This document shows positions 27,458 to 35,497 of a stretch of DNA of 64,000 nt, one piece after another. The DNA is taken from the NCBI RefSeq assembly GCF_002165135.1, contig NZ_NFZQ01000010.1, positions 124,001 to 188,000 of the forward strand. Reading direction: 5' to 3'. The stretch's first letter is position 1. Every line of letters begins with the position of its first letter. This stretch comes from Pseudomonas sp. SID14000 (GTDB lineage: Bacteria; Pseudomonadota; Gammaproteobacteria; Pseudomonadales; Pseudomonadaceae). Under the pieces are notes generated by a model, which searched no databases, was not told the origin of the DNA, and worked only from the letters and a program-made list of their open reading frames with translations. Both the position numbers and the translations under genes were made by a program.

Positions 27458-28723
27458 TCAGGTGGCTCTGGCTTGCGGTAGTTCGATGCGGACCCGCAAG
27501 CCGCCGCTCGCCGCAGGCAGCGCGGTAATGACGCCGCCATGAAGCGCAACGGAACGCTGGGCGATTGCCAAGCCAAGACCAAAGCCGTCGCCGTTACTGT
27601 CTGTACCGCGGTCAAACGGATCGAAAATACGCTCCAGCCGCGTCGGCTCGACGCCTGGGCCATGATCACTGATGCTGACGTGCAACCATTGCTGAACTGG
27701 TGCCAGCGCGACCTCTACCAGCACTTCGGTACCCGTTGCGGTGTAGCGCACGGCGTTACGAATGATGTTCTCGAACGCCCGGTACAGCAGCTCTTCATGG
27801 CCAAGCATGATAAATCTGACCTGGCCTCGCAGGGTTACCACGCAGTGTTTCATCCTGGCCTCGAACCGGGCGTCTCCGACAATCTGCGCCAACAGCTCGA
27901 CCACATCGAAAGTGACCAATTCGTTATTGCCCTGCCGGGACTGGGCACGAGCCAGCGTCAGCAACTGCTCGATCAGGTCGTCCATGCGTCGCGACTCACG
28001 CTCCACCCGTTCCAGCATGTCGTGCCGGTCCGGTTGCTGTCGCATCAGACCGATGGCGGCATGCATGCGGGCCAATGGCGACCGCAGTTCATGGGATATG
28101 TCATGCAGCAGATTCTGCTGCGCCTGCACCAACGCCTCAAGCTGCCCGGTCATACGGTCGCAGTCTTCAGCCAGTTCGACGATTTCGTCGCGGCGATTGC
28201 CCAGCAGGGGTTTGACCCTCACCTCGAAACGGCCCTGAGCAACCTGGCCCATGGCTTCGCGCAACCAGGCCAGCGGGCGGGTCAGGTACAGGCTGCACAG
28301 GAAAGCGAACAGCGCACTCAGCAGTGTCCCGGTCAACAGCGGGCCCATGCCGAGCGGGCGCAGTGGCTCGCCAATGGAGGTAGCCACCGAAGCACGCAAC
28401 ACCATTTGGCGGCCGTCGCTGTCGCTCAGCGCCTGCTCGAACCGCGCTACTGGCACAACACTGCCGCCCAGTAACTGGCCCCGGCTATCGTAAAGGCCTA
28501 CCTGCACATCCGGGGGCTGGGGTGACACCTCCAGCAACTGTCGGCCAGCCTGCTCGCCGTAACGTTGCAATAATTGCATTTCGTTGGCCAGCAACGAACG
28601 CAGCGCGGGGGTATCACCGCGCAGGTCATTGAGCATGAAGGCGCCCGCCCCCACCAGGAAGGTCAGGGTGTTGGCCAGCCAGAAGGCCAGGAACAGCTTC
28701 CAGAACAGGCGCCGGCGCATCAT
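27458..28723 (-). CDS. Sensor histidine kinase (CpxA-like)
   Basis: A 421-residue kinase with an N-terminal membrane segment, a short periplasmic region, a second membrane segment near TGTLLSALFAFLCSLYLT, HAMP (RPLAWLREAMGQVAQGRFEV), the H-box HDISHELRSPLARMHAAI and the ATP-binding GDGFGLGLAIAQRSVALHGG. It overlaps the regulator gene by 4 bp. The pair faces the second bamA gene, which suggests envelope-stress sensing like CpxA. Confidence 0.9.
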   Translation of the reverse strand: MMRRRLFWKLFLAFWLANTLTFLVGAGAFMLNDLRGDTPALRSLLANEMQLLQRYGEQAGRQLLEVSPQPPDVQVGLYDSRGQLLGGSVVPVARFEQALSDSDGRQMVLRASVATSIGEPLRPLGMGPLLTGTLLSALFAFLCSLYLTRPLAWLREAMGQVAQGRFEVRVKPLLGNRRDEIVELAEDCDRMTGQLEALVQAQQNLLHDISHELRSPLARMHAAIGLMRQQPDRHDMLERVERESRRMDDLIEQLLTLARAQSRQGNNELVTFDVVELLAQIVGDARFEARMKHCVVTLRGQVRFIMLGHEELLYRAFENIIRNAVRYTATGTEVLVEVALAPVQQWLHVSISDHGPGVEPTRLERIFDPFDRGTDSNGDGFGLGLAIAQRSVALHGGVITALPAASGGLRVRIELPQARAT

Positions 28724-29421
28724 TCGACGATCAGCATGTAGCCCATGCCGCGCACGCTCTGGATCCAGCTGCTGCCATCGGCGCGTGGCCCGAGCTTCTG
28801 CCGGATGCTGCTGATATGTACATCGACACGCCGGTCGTAACGAGCAAGAGGCCGGCCCAGCGCTTCAAGCGACAGATCCTGCTTGCTGACCAGGTGGCCA
28901 GCCTGCCGGGCCAGCGCCTCGAGCAGGCTGAACTCGGAGCCGGTCAGCTCGAGGTTTGCTGCACCCCAGTGTGCTTCTCGGCGCCGGGGCCACAGTCTCA
29001 AGGCGCCGCTTGATACCTGTTCGGACGCAGTGCTCTCGCCCATCAGTTGCGGCTGCACACGGCGCAATATCGCCCGCAGGCGTGCCACCAGTTCGCCAGG
29101 AGAGCTCGGCTTGGGCACATAGTCATCGGCCCCCAGCTCCAGCCCGGCGATGCGATCGATGTTGTCGCCACGGGCGGTCAGCAATAAAACCGGTACCTGG
29201 CTGCGCGCCCGCACCCGGCGCAACACCTCGATACCGGAAATGCCCGGCAGCATGACGTCCAGTATCACCACCTGATAATGCCCGGACAACGCCTGGTCCT
29301 CGCCTTCTTCGCCAGTGCCGACGGCGGTAGCCTGGAAGCCTTCGCGCGCCAGGTAGAGAGCGAGCATTTCGGTGAGGTCACGATCATCGTCGACCAGCAG
29401 CACAGGGATCATCAGGGCCAT
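28720..29421 (-). CDS. OmpR-family response regulator (CpxR-like)
   Basis: A 233-residue regulator with receiver motifs VLLVDDDRDL and VVILDVMLPGISG, and a C-terminal winged helix with LGRPLARYDRRVDVHISSIR, close to CpxR. The usual KPF of the receiver is KPS here. It is divergent from bamA2; the CpxR-type repeats at 29490-29515 lie between them and would serve both. Confidence 0.9.
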   Translation of the reverse strand: MALMIPVLLVDDDRDLTEMLALYLAREGFQATAVGTGEEGEDQALSGHYQVVILDVMLPGISGIEVLRRVRARSQVPVLLLTARGDNIDRIAGLELGADDYVPKPSSPGELVARLRAILRRVQPQLMGESTASEQVSSGALRLWPRRREAHWGAANLELTGSEFSLLEALARQAGHLVSKQDLSLEALGRPLARYDRRVDVHISSIRQKLGPRADGSSWIQSVRGMGYMLIVE

Positions 29422-29489
29422 CTATTGCAATATCTGAGGCGCCAATGATCGCCTCGCGGGCCGACACTGTCACTGCCGACCGGTCAGAC

Positions 29490-29515
29490 TTTACACATCT
29501 TTACCCTCGGCTAAC
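29490..29515. promoter_or_regulatory. CpxR-type triple repeat, site 1
   Basis: TTTAC (29490), five bases, TTTAC (29500), six bases, CTAAC (29511). Read on the other strand the main part is GTAAA-N5-GTAAA, the consensus bound by CpxR. A second site with the same three-part spacing lies at 32024. It is 92 bp before the bamA2 ATG. Confidence 0.6.
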
Positions 29516-29607
29516 CGCGCCAAACACAGCCCGCCCGTATCCTCATCGCCCGCAGCATGCGGGTTGCCCGCGCTTGCTTCTTTGAAACCGCTTGTCTGGA
29601 ACCCCTG

Positions 29608-31971
29608 ATGAACTACCCGCGCCTGTTGATCTCCATCTTGTTGCTCAAAGCCACGCTGGCTCAGGCCACACCGTTCAGGATCGCCGACATACGCGTCAAC
29701 GGCCTGCAGCGGGTATCCGCCGGCAGCGTGTTCGGCGCCTTGCCGCTGAACGTCGGCGACCAGGCTGATGACCGCCGCCTGGTGGAGTCGACCCGTTCGC
29801 TGTTCAAGACTGGCTTCTTCCAGGACATCCAGCTGAACCGCGATGGCAATGTCCTGATCATCAACGTGGTCGAGCGCCCGTCGGTGTCGAGCATCGAGAT
29901 CGAAGGCAACAAGGCGATCAGCACCGAAGACCTGATGAAGGGCCTGAAGCAATCGGGCCTGGCCGAAGGCGAGATCTTCCAGCGTGCCACCCTCGAAGGT
30001 GTGCGTAACGAGTTGCAGCGCCAGTACGTGGCCCAGGGCCGCTACTCGGCCGAGGTCAACGCCGAAGTGGTGCCGCAACCGCGCAACCGCGTGGCCCTGA
30101 AGATCAAGATCAACGAAGGTACCGTCGCCGCCATCCAGCACATCAACATCGTCGGCAACACCGTGTTCAGCGATGGAGAATTGCAGCAGCTGTTCGAGCT
30201 GAAGACCACCAACTGGCTGTCGTTCTTCAAGAACGATGACAAGTACGCCCGCGAAAAACTGTCCGGTGACCTGGAGCGCCTGCGTTCCTACTACCTGGAT
30301 CGCGGCTACATCAACATGGATATCGCTTCTACCCAGGTGTCCATCACCCCGGACAAGAAGCACGTCTTCATCACCGTCAACGTCAACGAAGGCGAGAAGT
30401 ACACCGTTCGCGACGTGAAGCTGTCCGGTGACCTGAAGGTACCGGAAGACCAGGTCAAGTCGCTGCTATTGGTGCAGCCTGGCCAGGTGTTCTCGCGCAA
30501 GGTGATGACCACCACGTCCGAACTGATCACCCGTCGCCTGGGCAACGAGGGCTACACATTCGCCAACGTCAACGGTGTGCCGCAGCCCAACGACCAGGAC
30601 CACACCGTCGACATCATGTTCGTGGTCGACCCGGGCAAGCGCGCCTACGTCAACCGCATCAACTACCGCGGCAACACCAAGACCGAAGACCAGGTGCTGC
30701 GCCGCGAGATGCGCCAGATGGAAGGTGGCTGGGCCTCGACCTACCTGATCGACCAGTCCAAGGCCCGCCTGGAGCGCCTGGGCTTCTTCAAGGAAGTCAA
30801 CGTCGAGACCCCGCCTGTGCCAGGCACCGACGACCAGGTGGACGTCAACTACAGCGTCGAGGAGCAGGCCTCCGGTTCGATCAACGCCAGCATCGGTTTC
30901 GCCCAGAGCTCGGGCCTGATCCTCGGTGGTTCGATCAGCCAGAGCAACTTCCTCGGTACCGGCAACAAGGTATCGATCGGCCTGACCCGTTCGGAATACC
31001 AGACCAAATACAACTTCGGCTTCACCAACCCCTATTTCACCGAAGATGGCGTCAGCCTGGGTTACAACCTGTTCTACAGCAGTACCGACTACAGCGACTA
31101 TTACGATGACGGCGTATCCTATTACGCCATTAACAGCTACGGCGCGGGCGTCAACTTCGGCTACCCGATCAACGAGACCTCGCGCCTGACCTACGGCCTG
31201 ACCCTGCAGCACGACGACATTTCGCCTGGGACTTACAGTGCCGACGAGATCTACGACTTCATCCAGCGTGAGGGTAAAAGCTTCAACAACCTCAAGGCCT
31301 CGATCGGCTGGTCGGAGTCGACACTGAACAAGGGCGTGCTGGCGACCCGCGGCCACGCGCAAAGCCTGACCCTGATGGCCACAACCCCGGGCAGCGATCT
31401 GTCGTTCTACAAGCTCGACTACAACGGCCAGACTTTCCTCCCGGTAAGCAACACCACTACCTTGCGGCTGCACGCCAACCTCGGATACGGCGACGGTTAC
31501 GGCTCAACCGACAGTCTGCCCTTCTATGAAAGCTACACCGCAGGGGGACAAGGGTCGGTGCGCGGCTTCAAGGACGGCACCCTTGGCCCACGCAGCACGC
31601 CGGCCACCGGCACGTATGCCAGCGCCGGGCAAGCCTACTATTCCGACCGCGATACCGACGTGCTGGGCGGCAACCTCCTGCTAACCGGTGGCGCCGAGTA
31701 CATTTTTCCGCTGCCCTTCATCAAGAACCAGAGCCAGCTGCGCAGTTCGGTATTCCTGGATGCGGGCAACGTCTATGCCGACACCTGCTACCTGTCGACT
31801 ACCCAAGGCTGCGGCAGCGTAGACCTCACGCAGATGGCCGTCTCTCTTGGGATTGGTGTCACCTGGTACAGCCCGATCGGACCACTGAGTTTCAGCCTGG
31901 CGGCGCCCCTGAAGAAGCCGGATAACGCTGAGACTCAAATTTTCCAGTTCTCGTTGGGGCAAACGTTCTGA
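29608..31971 (+). CDS. Second BamA-type outer membrane assembly protein (Omp85)
   Basis: A 787-residue protein with a signal peptide (cleavage after TLAQA), five POTRA domains up to about residue 420, and a C-terminal Omp85 barrel. The conserved barrel lid sequence VRGFKDGTLGPRS is present and the protein ends in the outer-membrane-type FSLGQTF. Length and all parts match BamA. The housekeeping bamA normally sits in an rseP-bamA-skp-lpxD row; none of these genes is here, so this is probably a paralogue. Its divergent neighbour is a CpxAR-like system. Confidence 0.88.
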   Translation: MNYPRLLISILLLKATLAQATPFRIADIRVNGLQRVSAGSVFGALPLNVGDQADDRRLVESTRSLFKTGFFQDIQLNRDGNVLIINVVERPSVSSIEIEGNKAISTEDLMKGLKQSGLAEGEIFQRATLEGVRNELQRQYVAQGRYSAEVNAEVVPQPRNRVALKIKINEGTVAAIQHINIVGNTVFSDGELQQLFELKTTNWLSFFKNDDKYAREKLSGDLERLRSYYLDRGYINMDIASTQVSITPDKKHVFITVNVNEGEKYTVRDVKLSGDLKVPEDQVKSLLLVQPGQVFSRKVMTTTSELITRRLGNEGYTFANVNGVPQPNDQDHTVDIMFVVDPGKRAYVNRINYRGNTKTEDQVLRREMRQMEGGWASTYLIDQSKARLERLGFFKEVNVETPPVPGTDDQVDVNYSVEEQASGSINASIGFAQSSGLILGGSISQSNFLGTGNKVSIGLTRSEYQTKYNFGFTNPYFTEDGVSLGYNLFYSSTDYSDYYDDGVSYYAINSYGAGVNFGYPINETSRLTYGLTLQHDDISPGTYSADEIYDFIQREGKSFNNLKASIGWSESTLNKGVLATRGHAQSLTLMATTPGSDLSFYKLDYNGQTFLPVSNTTTLRLHANLGYGDGYGSTDSLPFYESYTAGGQGSVRGFKDGTLGPRSTPATGTYASAGQAYYSDRDTDVLGGNLLLTGGAEYIFPLPFIKNQSQLRSSVFLDAGNVYADTCYLSTTQGCGSVDLTQMAVSLGIGVTWYSPIGPLSFSLAAPLKKPDNAETQIFQFSLGQTF

Positions 31972-32023
31972 TCGCGGATCAATGCACCTGACAGCCGCGC
32001 CAGATGGAAACTCGTAGCCAGGT

Positions 32024-32049
32024 ATTACCCGCTTTTACCCCCGCTTAAC
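32024..32049. promoter_or_regulatory. CpxR-type triple repeat, site 2
   Basis: ATTAC (32024), five bases, TTTAC (32034), six bases, TTAAC (32045): the same spacing as the site at 29490. It lies 63 bp before the small gene at 32113 and right after bamA2. Confidence 0.55.
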
Positions 32050-32112
32050 CCAAGTTGACAGTCGCCTTGCCTAAGCTGGCCGGCACTCAAACCCGACCTG
32101 CAGGACACGCCA

Positions 32113-32502
32113 ATGCCTCCGTTCACGCCATGCTTTCCCACCACGCTGCGCCATGATGAAGTTCCGGTTGCGCTGCTTGACCTCGTTCAGCAACGCCTGG
32201 CCAGCCTGCTAGGCCCACGCTTTACCGTGATACTGGGCGGCAGCGGCAAAGGTGAAGGGATCAGCCATTACCATCTGGCCATCCAGCACAACCAGAGTGG
32301 AGTTTGCCTGGAGGACACCGGCGACGTCAGCGACGGCTTTACCGAACACCTATTACGGTTGGGCGCGCAGACGAAAAACATGCTCGAATCTGTCACTTTC
32401 GACCGAATGGGCAGCAGCGCCCCGGACAGACCCCTAGTATGGATAAGCGAGCTGGAGTTGCCAATTGAACCCCACCGCGGAGATCAAGCACGGGATGTTT
32501 GA
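32113..32502 (+). CDS. Hypothetical protein of 129 residues, probable CpxR-like regulon member
   Basis: I do not recognise the family. The protein has no signal peptide or membrane segment and contains LLDLVQQRLASLLG, then GGSGKGEGISHYHLAIQ. It is treated as real because its composition is protein-like and the second CpxR-type triple repeat sits 63 bp upstream. Its tail runs into a degraded umuC remnant on the other strand, so the natural C-terminus may be altered. Confidence 0.45.
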   Translation: MPPFTPCFPTTLRHDEVPVALLDLVQQRLASLLGPRFTVILGGSGKGEGISHYHLAIQHNQSGVCLEDTGDVSDGFTEHLLRLGAQTKNMLESVTFDRMGSSAPDRPLVWISELELPIEPHRGDQARDV

Positions 32503-32557
32503 TGCCCGGGCCTGGTTGAGCAGCTCGACATCGGCCACAAACCGCCGACTGTTTGAG

Positions 32558-32653
32558 CGCGAACAGATCCTCCGAAACATCCCCTGGTTGCCGTAGGTCC
32601 ATCAGCAGCACTTCTGCCTTGTTGTATCGGAAGCCAGGTTGGAGTATCCAGCC
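32558..32653 (-). pseudogene. umuC: Remnant of umuC (Y-family DNA polymerase, C-terminal part)
   Basis: On the minus strand one frame reads GWILQPGFRYNKAEVLLMDL then RQPGDVSEDLFA, which is close to the C-terminal region of Pseudomonas UmuC. No start, catalytic domain or proper end remains. Neighbouring sequence (about 32500-32700) looks like the same gene decayed by frameshifts. Confidence 0.5.
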
Positions 32654-32775
32654 ACTGAACTTCGCTGGACAACAAACGCCGAACGGATGACTTATCGGGT
32701 ATCGCTCGCTACCCTGACCTCCCCGTCGCCTGATGGTTTCCAGCTCAAATCCCCTTTCACCCAGACGAGCATGTC

Positions 32776-34281
32776 ATGAAATCCCCCACAGGTTTGCTGC
32801 TGTCGGCTATCGAACTGGACCGTGCCAGTGCCATACCCCTGTACCGCCAGCTGTATCTGCAGATTCGCAAACAGATACTCAACGGCAGAATTCAGGGGGG
32901 CGTGCGCCTGCCGTCGACCCGAACCTTGAGCATTGAGTTGGGGCTGTCGCGGATCACCATTCTCAATGCTTTCGATCAGTTGATTGCCGAAGGTTTCCTG
33001 GCCTCGCGCACGGGTGCAGGTACGTATGTCGGTACTGAGTGGGAAAGCCGGAGTATCGAGGACGAGCAACCGCGCCAGCCACCGCGGCTTTCCGAACTGA
33101 GCCAGTCGATGCTGTCGCTGCGCAGCGATCATTTTCGCGGGGTGTCGTATGCCGACTGGGATCCGGCGACGCCGACCTCCTTCCTGCCTAGTCAAAGCAC
33201 CTATGAAGAATTTCCGCAGGCCATCTGGCGGCGCCTGATGAACCGTCATTTGCTCAAGCCAACCAAGGCGATTCTGGGTTATGGCGAGCTACAAGGCTTG
33301 CAGGCGTTTCGCACAGCGATTGCCGAATACGTCTTCGATGCGCGAGGTATCGACTGCGATGCCGGGCAAGTGGTGGTCGTTTCCGGCGCGCAGCAAGCGT
33401 TCAACCTGCTGGCCATGCTGCTGCTCAATCCGCAGGACAGTGCCTGGATGGAAGACCCTGGGCACATCGCCGCGCGGATTGCGTTGCAAGCCCAGGGGGC
33501 TCGGATAATTCCATTGCGGGTTGATGAACAGGGGATCGATGTGCAGCAAGGCCTTGCCGAGTGCCCTGATGCGCGCCTGGTATTTTGTACGCCTTCGCGT
33601 CAGCATCCTTTGGGGGGCACCCTGAGTTATGAGCGGCGCCAGGCACTCATCGACTGGGCTACGCAGCATCAGAGCTGGATCATCGAAGACGATTGCGACA
33701 GCGAGTTTCGTTACAGAGGGCGACTGCTCCCGGCACTGTACGCCTTGGACCAGGCGGCCCGGGTGATCTACGTCGGCACGTTCAGCAAAGTGCTCTTTCC
33801 GTCACTGCGGCTGGGTTACGTGATCCTGCCGCAGGCTCTGGTCGAGCCCTTTTGCACCCTGCGCGCGGTCATGGATCGCAGCCCGCCCACACTGCTTCAG
33901 GCCACAACGGCGGACTTCATGCGCGAAGGCCACTTCCTGGGGCACATCCGCCGCATGCGTGCACTGTACAAGGCGCGCCAGCAGGCATTGATCGAACAAT
34001 TTGAAAAGCAGATCGGCAGCTTTTTCAGGATCACTCCGACCGACGCTGGCATGCACCTGATCGCCTGGCTGCCCCCCGAACTCAGTGACACGGACATCGC
34101 CCGGCAACTGGCCCAACACAACATTCATACCTATGCCTTGAGCGACTACCGCATCAAGCATGACCTGCCGCCTGCCCTGTTGATCGGCTTTGCTGGCACG
34201 CCAGAAAAGCAGGCCCGGCAGCGTGTCGAGGAGCTGGCCCAGGCCTTGCGCACGCTGGGTTATCTCCCGCCGACCACTTGA
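32776..34281 (+). CDS. MocR-type regulator (GntR domain plus aminotransferase domain)
   Basis: A 501-residue fusion: an N-terminal winged helix (IPLYRQLYLQIRKQILNGRI, LPSTRTLSIELGLSRITI), then a fold-type I aminotransferase domain with the PLP lysine in YVGTFSKVLFPSLRLGYVIL (about residue 335). MocR proteins use PLP or a PLP-amine adduct as signal. The isomerase and transporter genes that follow in the same direction are probable targets. Confidence 0.9.
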   Translation: MKSPTGLLLSAIELDRASAIPLYRQLYLQIRKQILNGRIQGGVRLPSTRTLSIELGLSRITILNAFDQLIAEGFLASRTGAGTYVGTEWESRSIEDEQPRQPPRLSELSQSMLSLRSDHFRGVSYADWDPATPTSFLPSQSTYEEFPQAIWRRLMNRHLLKPTKAILGYGELQGLQAFRTAIAEYVFDARGIDCDAGQVVVVSGAQQAFNLLAMLLLNPQDSAWMEDPGHIAARIALQAQGARIIPLRVDEQGIDVQQGLAECPDARLVFCTPSRQHPLGGTLSYERRQALIDWATQHQSWIIEDDCDSEFRYRGRLLPALYALDQAARVIYVGTFSKVLFPSLRLGYVILPQALVEPFCTLRAVMDRSPPTLLQATTADFMREGHFLGHIRRMRALYKARQQALIEQFEKQIGSFFRITPTDAGMHLIAWLPPELSDTDIARQLAQHNIHTYALSDYRIKHDLPPALLIGFAGTPEKQARQRVEELAQALRTLGYLPPTT

Positions 34282-34297
34282 TGCGAGGCAAGTGGCC

Positions 34298-34315
34298 TTA
34301 TCAATTAATTGATAA
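34298..34315. promoter_or_regulatory. Perfect 18-bp palindrome TTATCAATTAATTGATAA
   Basis: It lies 17 bp after the MocR stop and 79 bp before the TIM-barrel gene, where an operator would be expected. It is AT-rich in a GC-rich context. No T-run follows, so a terminator is less likely. Confidence 0.5.
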
Positions 34316-34393
34316 TGGATCTATCGAGCGTTCCTGACTGGCGCGATAAAGGCTGCGCCGGTAGACCCGGTGTCTGAACCAGGAACGACGCTA

Positions 34394-35464
34394 ATGAACA
34401 ACAAGATCCAGGAACGATTCAACGCCTTGCTCAGCCATAAGGTGGTCGAACACGAGGCGGCTCCAGTGCTGACAGCGGCACTGGCCCAGCGGTTGCTTGA
34501 ACGTCTCGGGCAATTGCGCCTGTTTGCCCACGCCTACCCGCTACTGACCAACCTCACCCACGGTCGTGTCACCCCCGCCGACCTGCTGGACTTCGCCTAT
34601 CGCCACGAGCTGCAAGGACTGAGCCTGCACTTGCTCGACGGCGAGGAAAACAGCCTGAGCCAGATGTCGCCAGAGCAGCTCCAGGCGTTTGCCAGCAAGG
34701 CCAAGGCGCTGGGGCTGGATGTGCACCTGGAAATCAGCAGCACGCTGAAAAAGGATGTCGACCAAGTGATCGCCATCGCCAAGGCCCTGGGGGTACGCAA
34801 CATCCGTGTCTACTCACGTTACGAGGGCACGCTGTCGCGGGTCATGGACGTGATTGAGAGCGACCTGCACTACCTCGCACAACAGGCCGACGCCAACGAT
34901 CTGTACTTTGACTTCGAGCAGCATGAAGAACTCAAGAGCAGCGAGATCGCGCAACTGCTCAACCGTCTCAACCACCCTCGCCTGCATGCCCTGTTCGATT
35001 TCGGCAACATGATCAATGCCTGCGAACAGCCCCTGCAGGCCCTGCACAACCTGGCGCCGCACATCCGCCAGGTTCACCTCAAGGGCGTGCGCATCGTCCC
35101 CGAACAAAACGGCTTCGGCCATTACGGCGTATTGCAAGGCAGCGACGAAGACGATTTGCCCAGCGCCCGCATGCTGTTCGAGCTGCTGATGCTGGGCGAA
35201 GCAACCCCACAGGTGATCGCGTTCATTCTTGAGCAGGAAAACCACTACGTGGCCCCGGCCTTCCGCCAGCGCCTTGAAGCGGCCGATCCATTCATTGCCT
35301 ACCGGGAGATGAGCGAAACGCCGCTCCCGAAAGGCTACTCGCTCGAGCGCATGCTGGCCGACGAACCCCGCTGGGCGAACAATCAGGTGGCCTATGTCCG
35401 ACGCTTGCTGGGCGAACTGCGCATCTTGGCTGAACTGACCCTGGCCACCCCTTCCAACGCCTGA
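34394..35464 (+). CDS. Xylose isomerase-like TIM-barrel protein
   Basis: A 356-residue protein of the sugar phosphate isomerase/epimerase (AP endonuclease family 2) fold, with strand ends LDVHLEISS, IRVYSRYEG, LYFDFEQHEEL, LHALFDFGN and IRQVHLKGVRI. The acidic and His residues on these strands are the expected metal ligands. The ATG at 34394 is preferred to one at 34370. It precedes an MFS gene by 33 bp, so it probably acts on the transported compound. Substrate unknown. Confidence 0.75.
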   Translation: MNNKIQERFNALLSHKVVEHEAAPVLTAALAQRLLERLGQLRLFAHAYPLLTNLTHGRVTPADLLDFAYRHELQGLSLHLLDGEENSLSQMSPEQLQAFASKAKALGLDVHLEISSTLKKDVDQVIAIAKALGVRNIRVYSRYEGTLSRVMDVIESDLHYLAQQADANDLYFDFEQHEELKSSEIAQLLNRLNHPRLHALFDFGNMINACEQPLQALHNLAPHIRQVHLKGVRIVPEQNGFGHYGVLQGSDEDDLPSARMLFELLMLGEATPQVIAFILEQENHYVAPAFRQRLEAADPFIAYREMSETPLPKGYSLERMLADEPRWANNQVAYVRRLLGELRILAELTLATPSNA

Positions 35465-35497
35465 ACCTAACGACCCGATTACGCCCGGAGAACAATA

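Noticed and set aside
30466-31473. A 335-codon minus-strand frame inside bamA2
   Set aside because: Shadow of the POTRA/barrel coding sequence; composition typical of antisense GC-rich frames.
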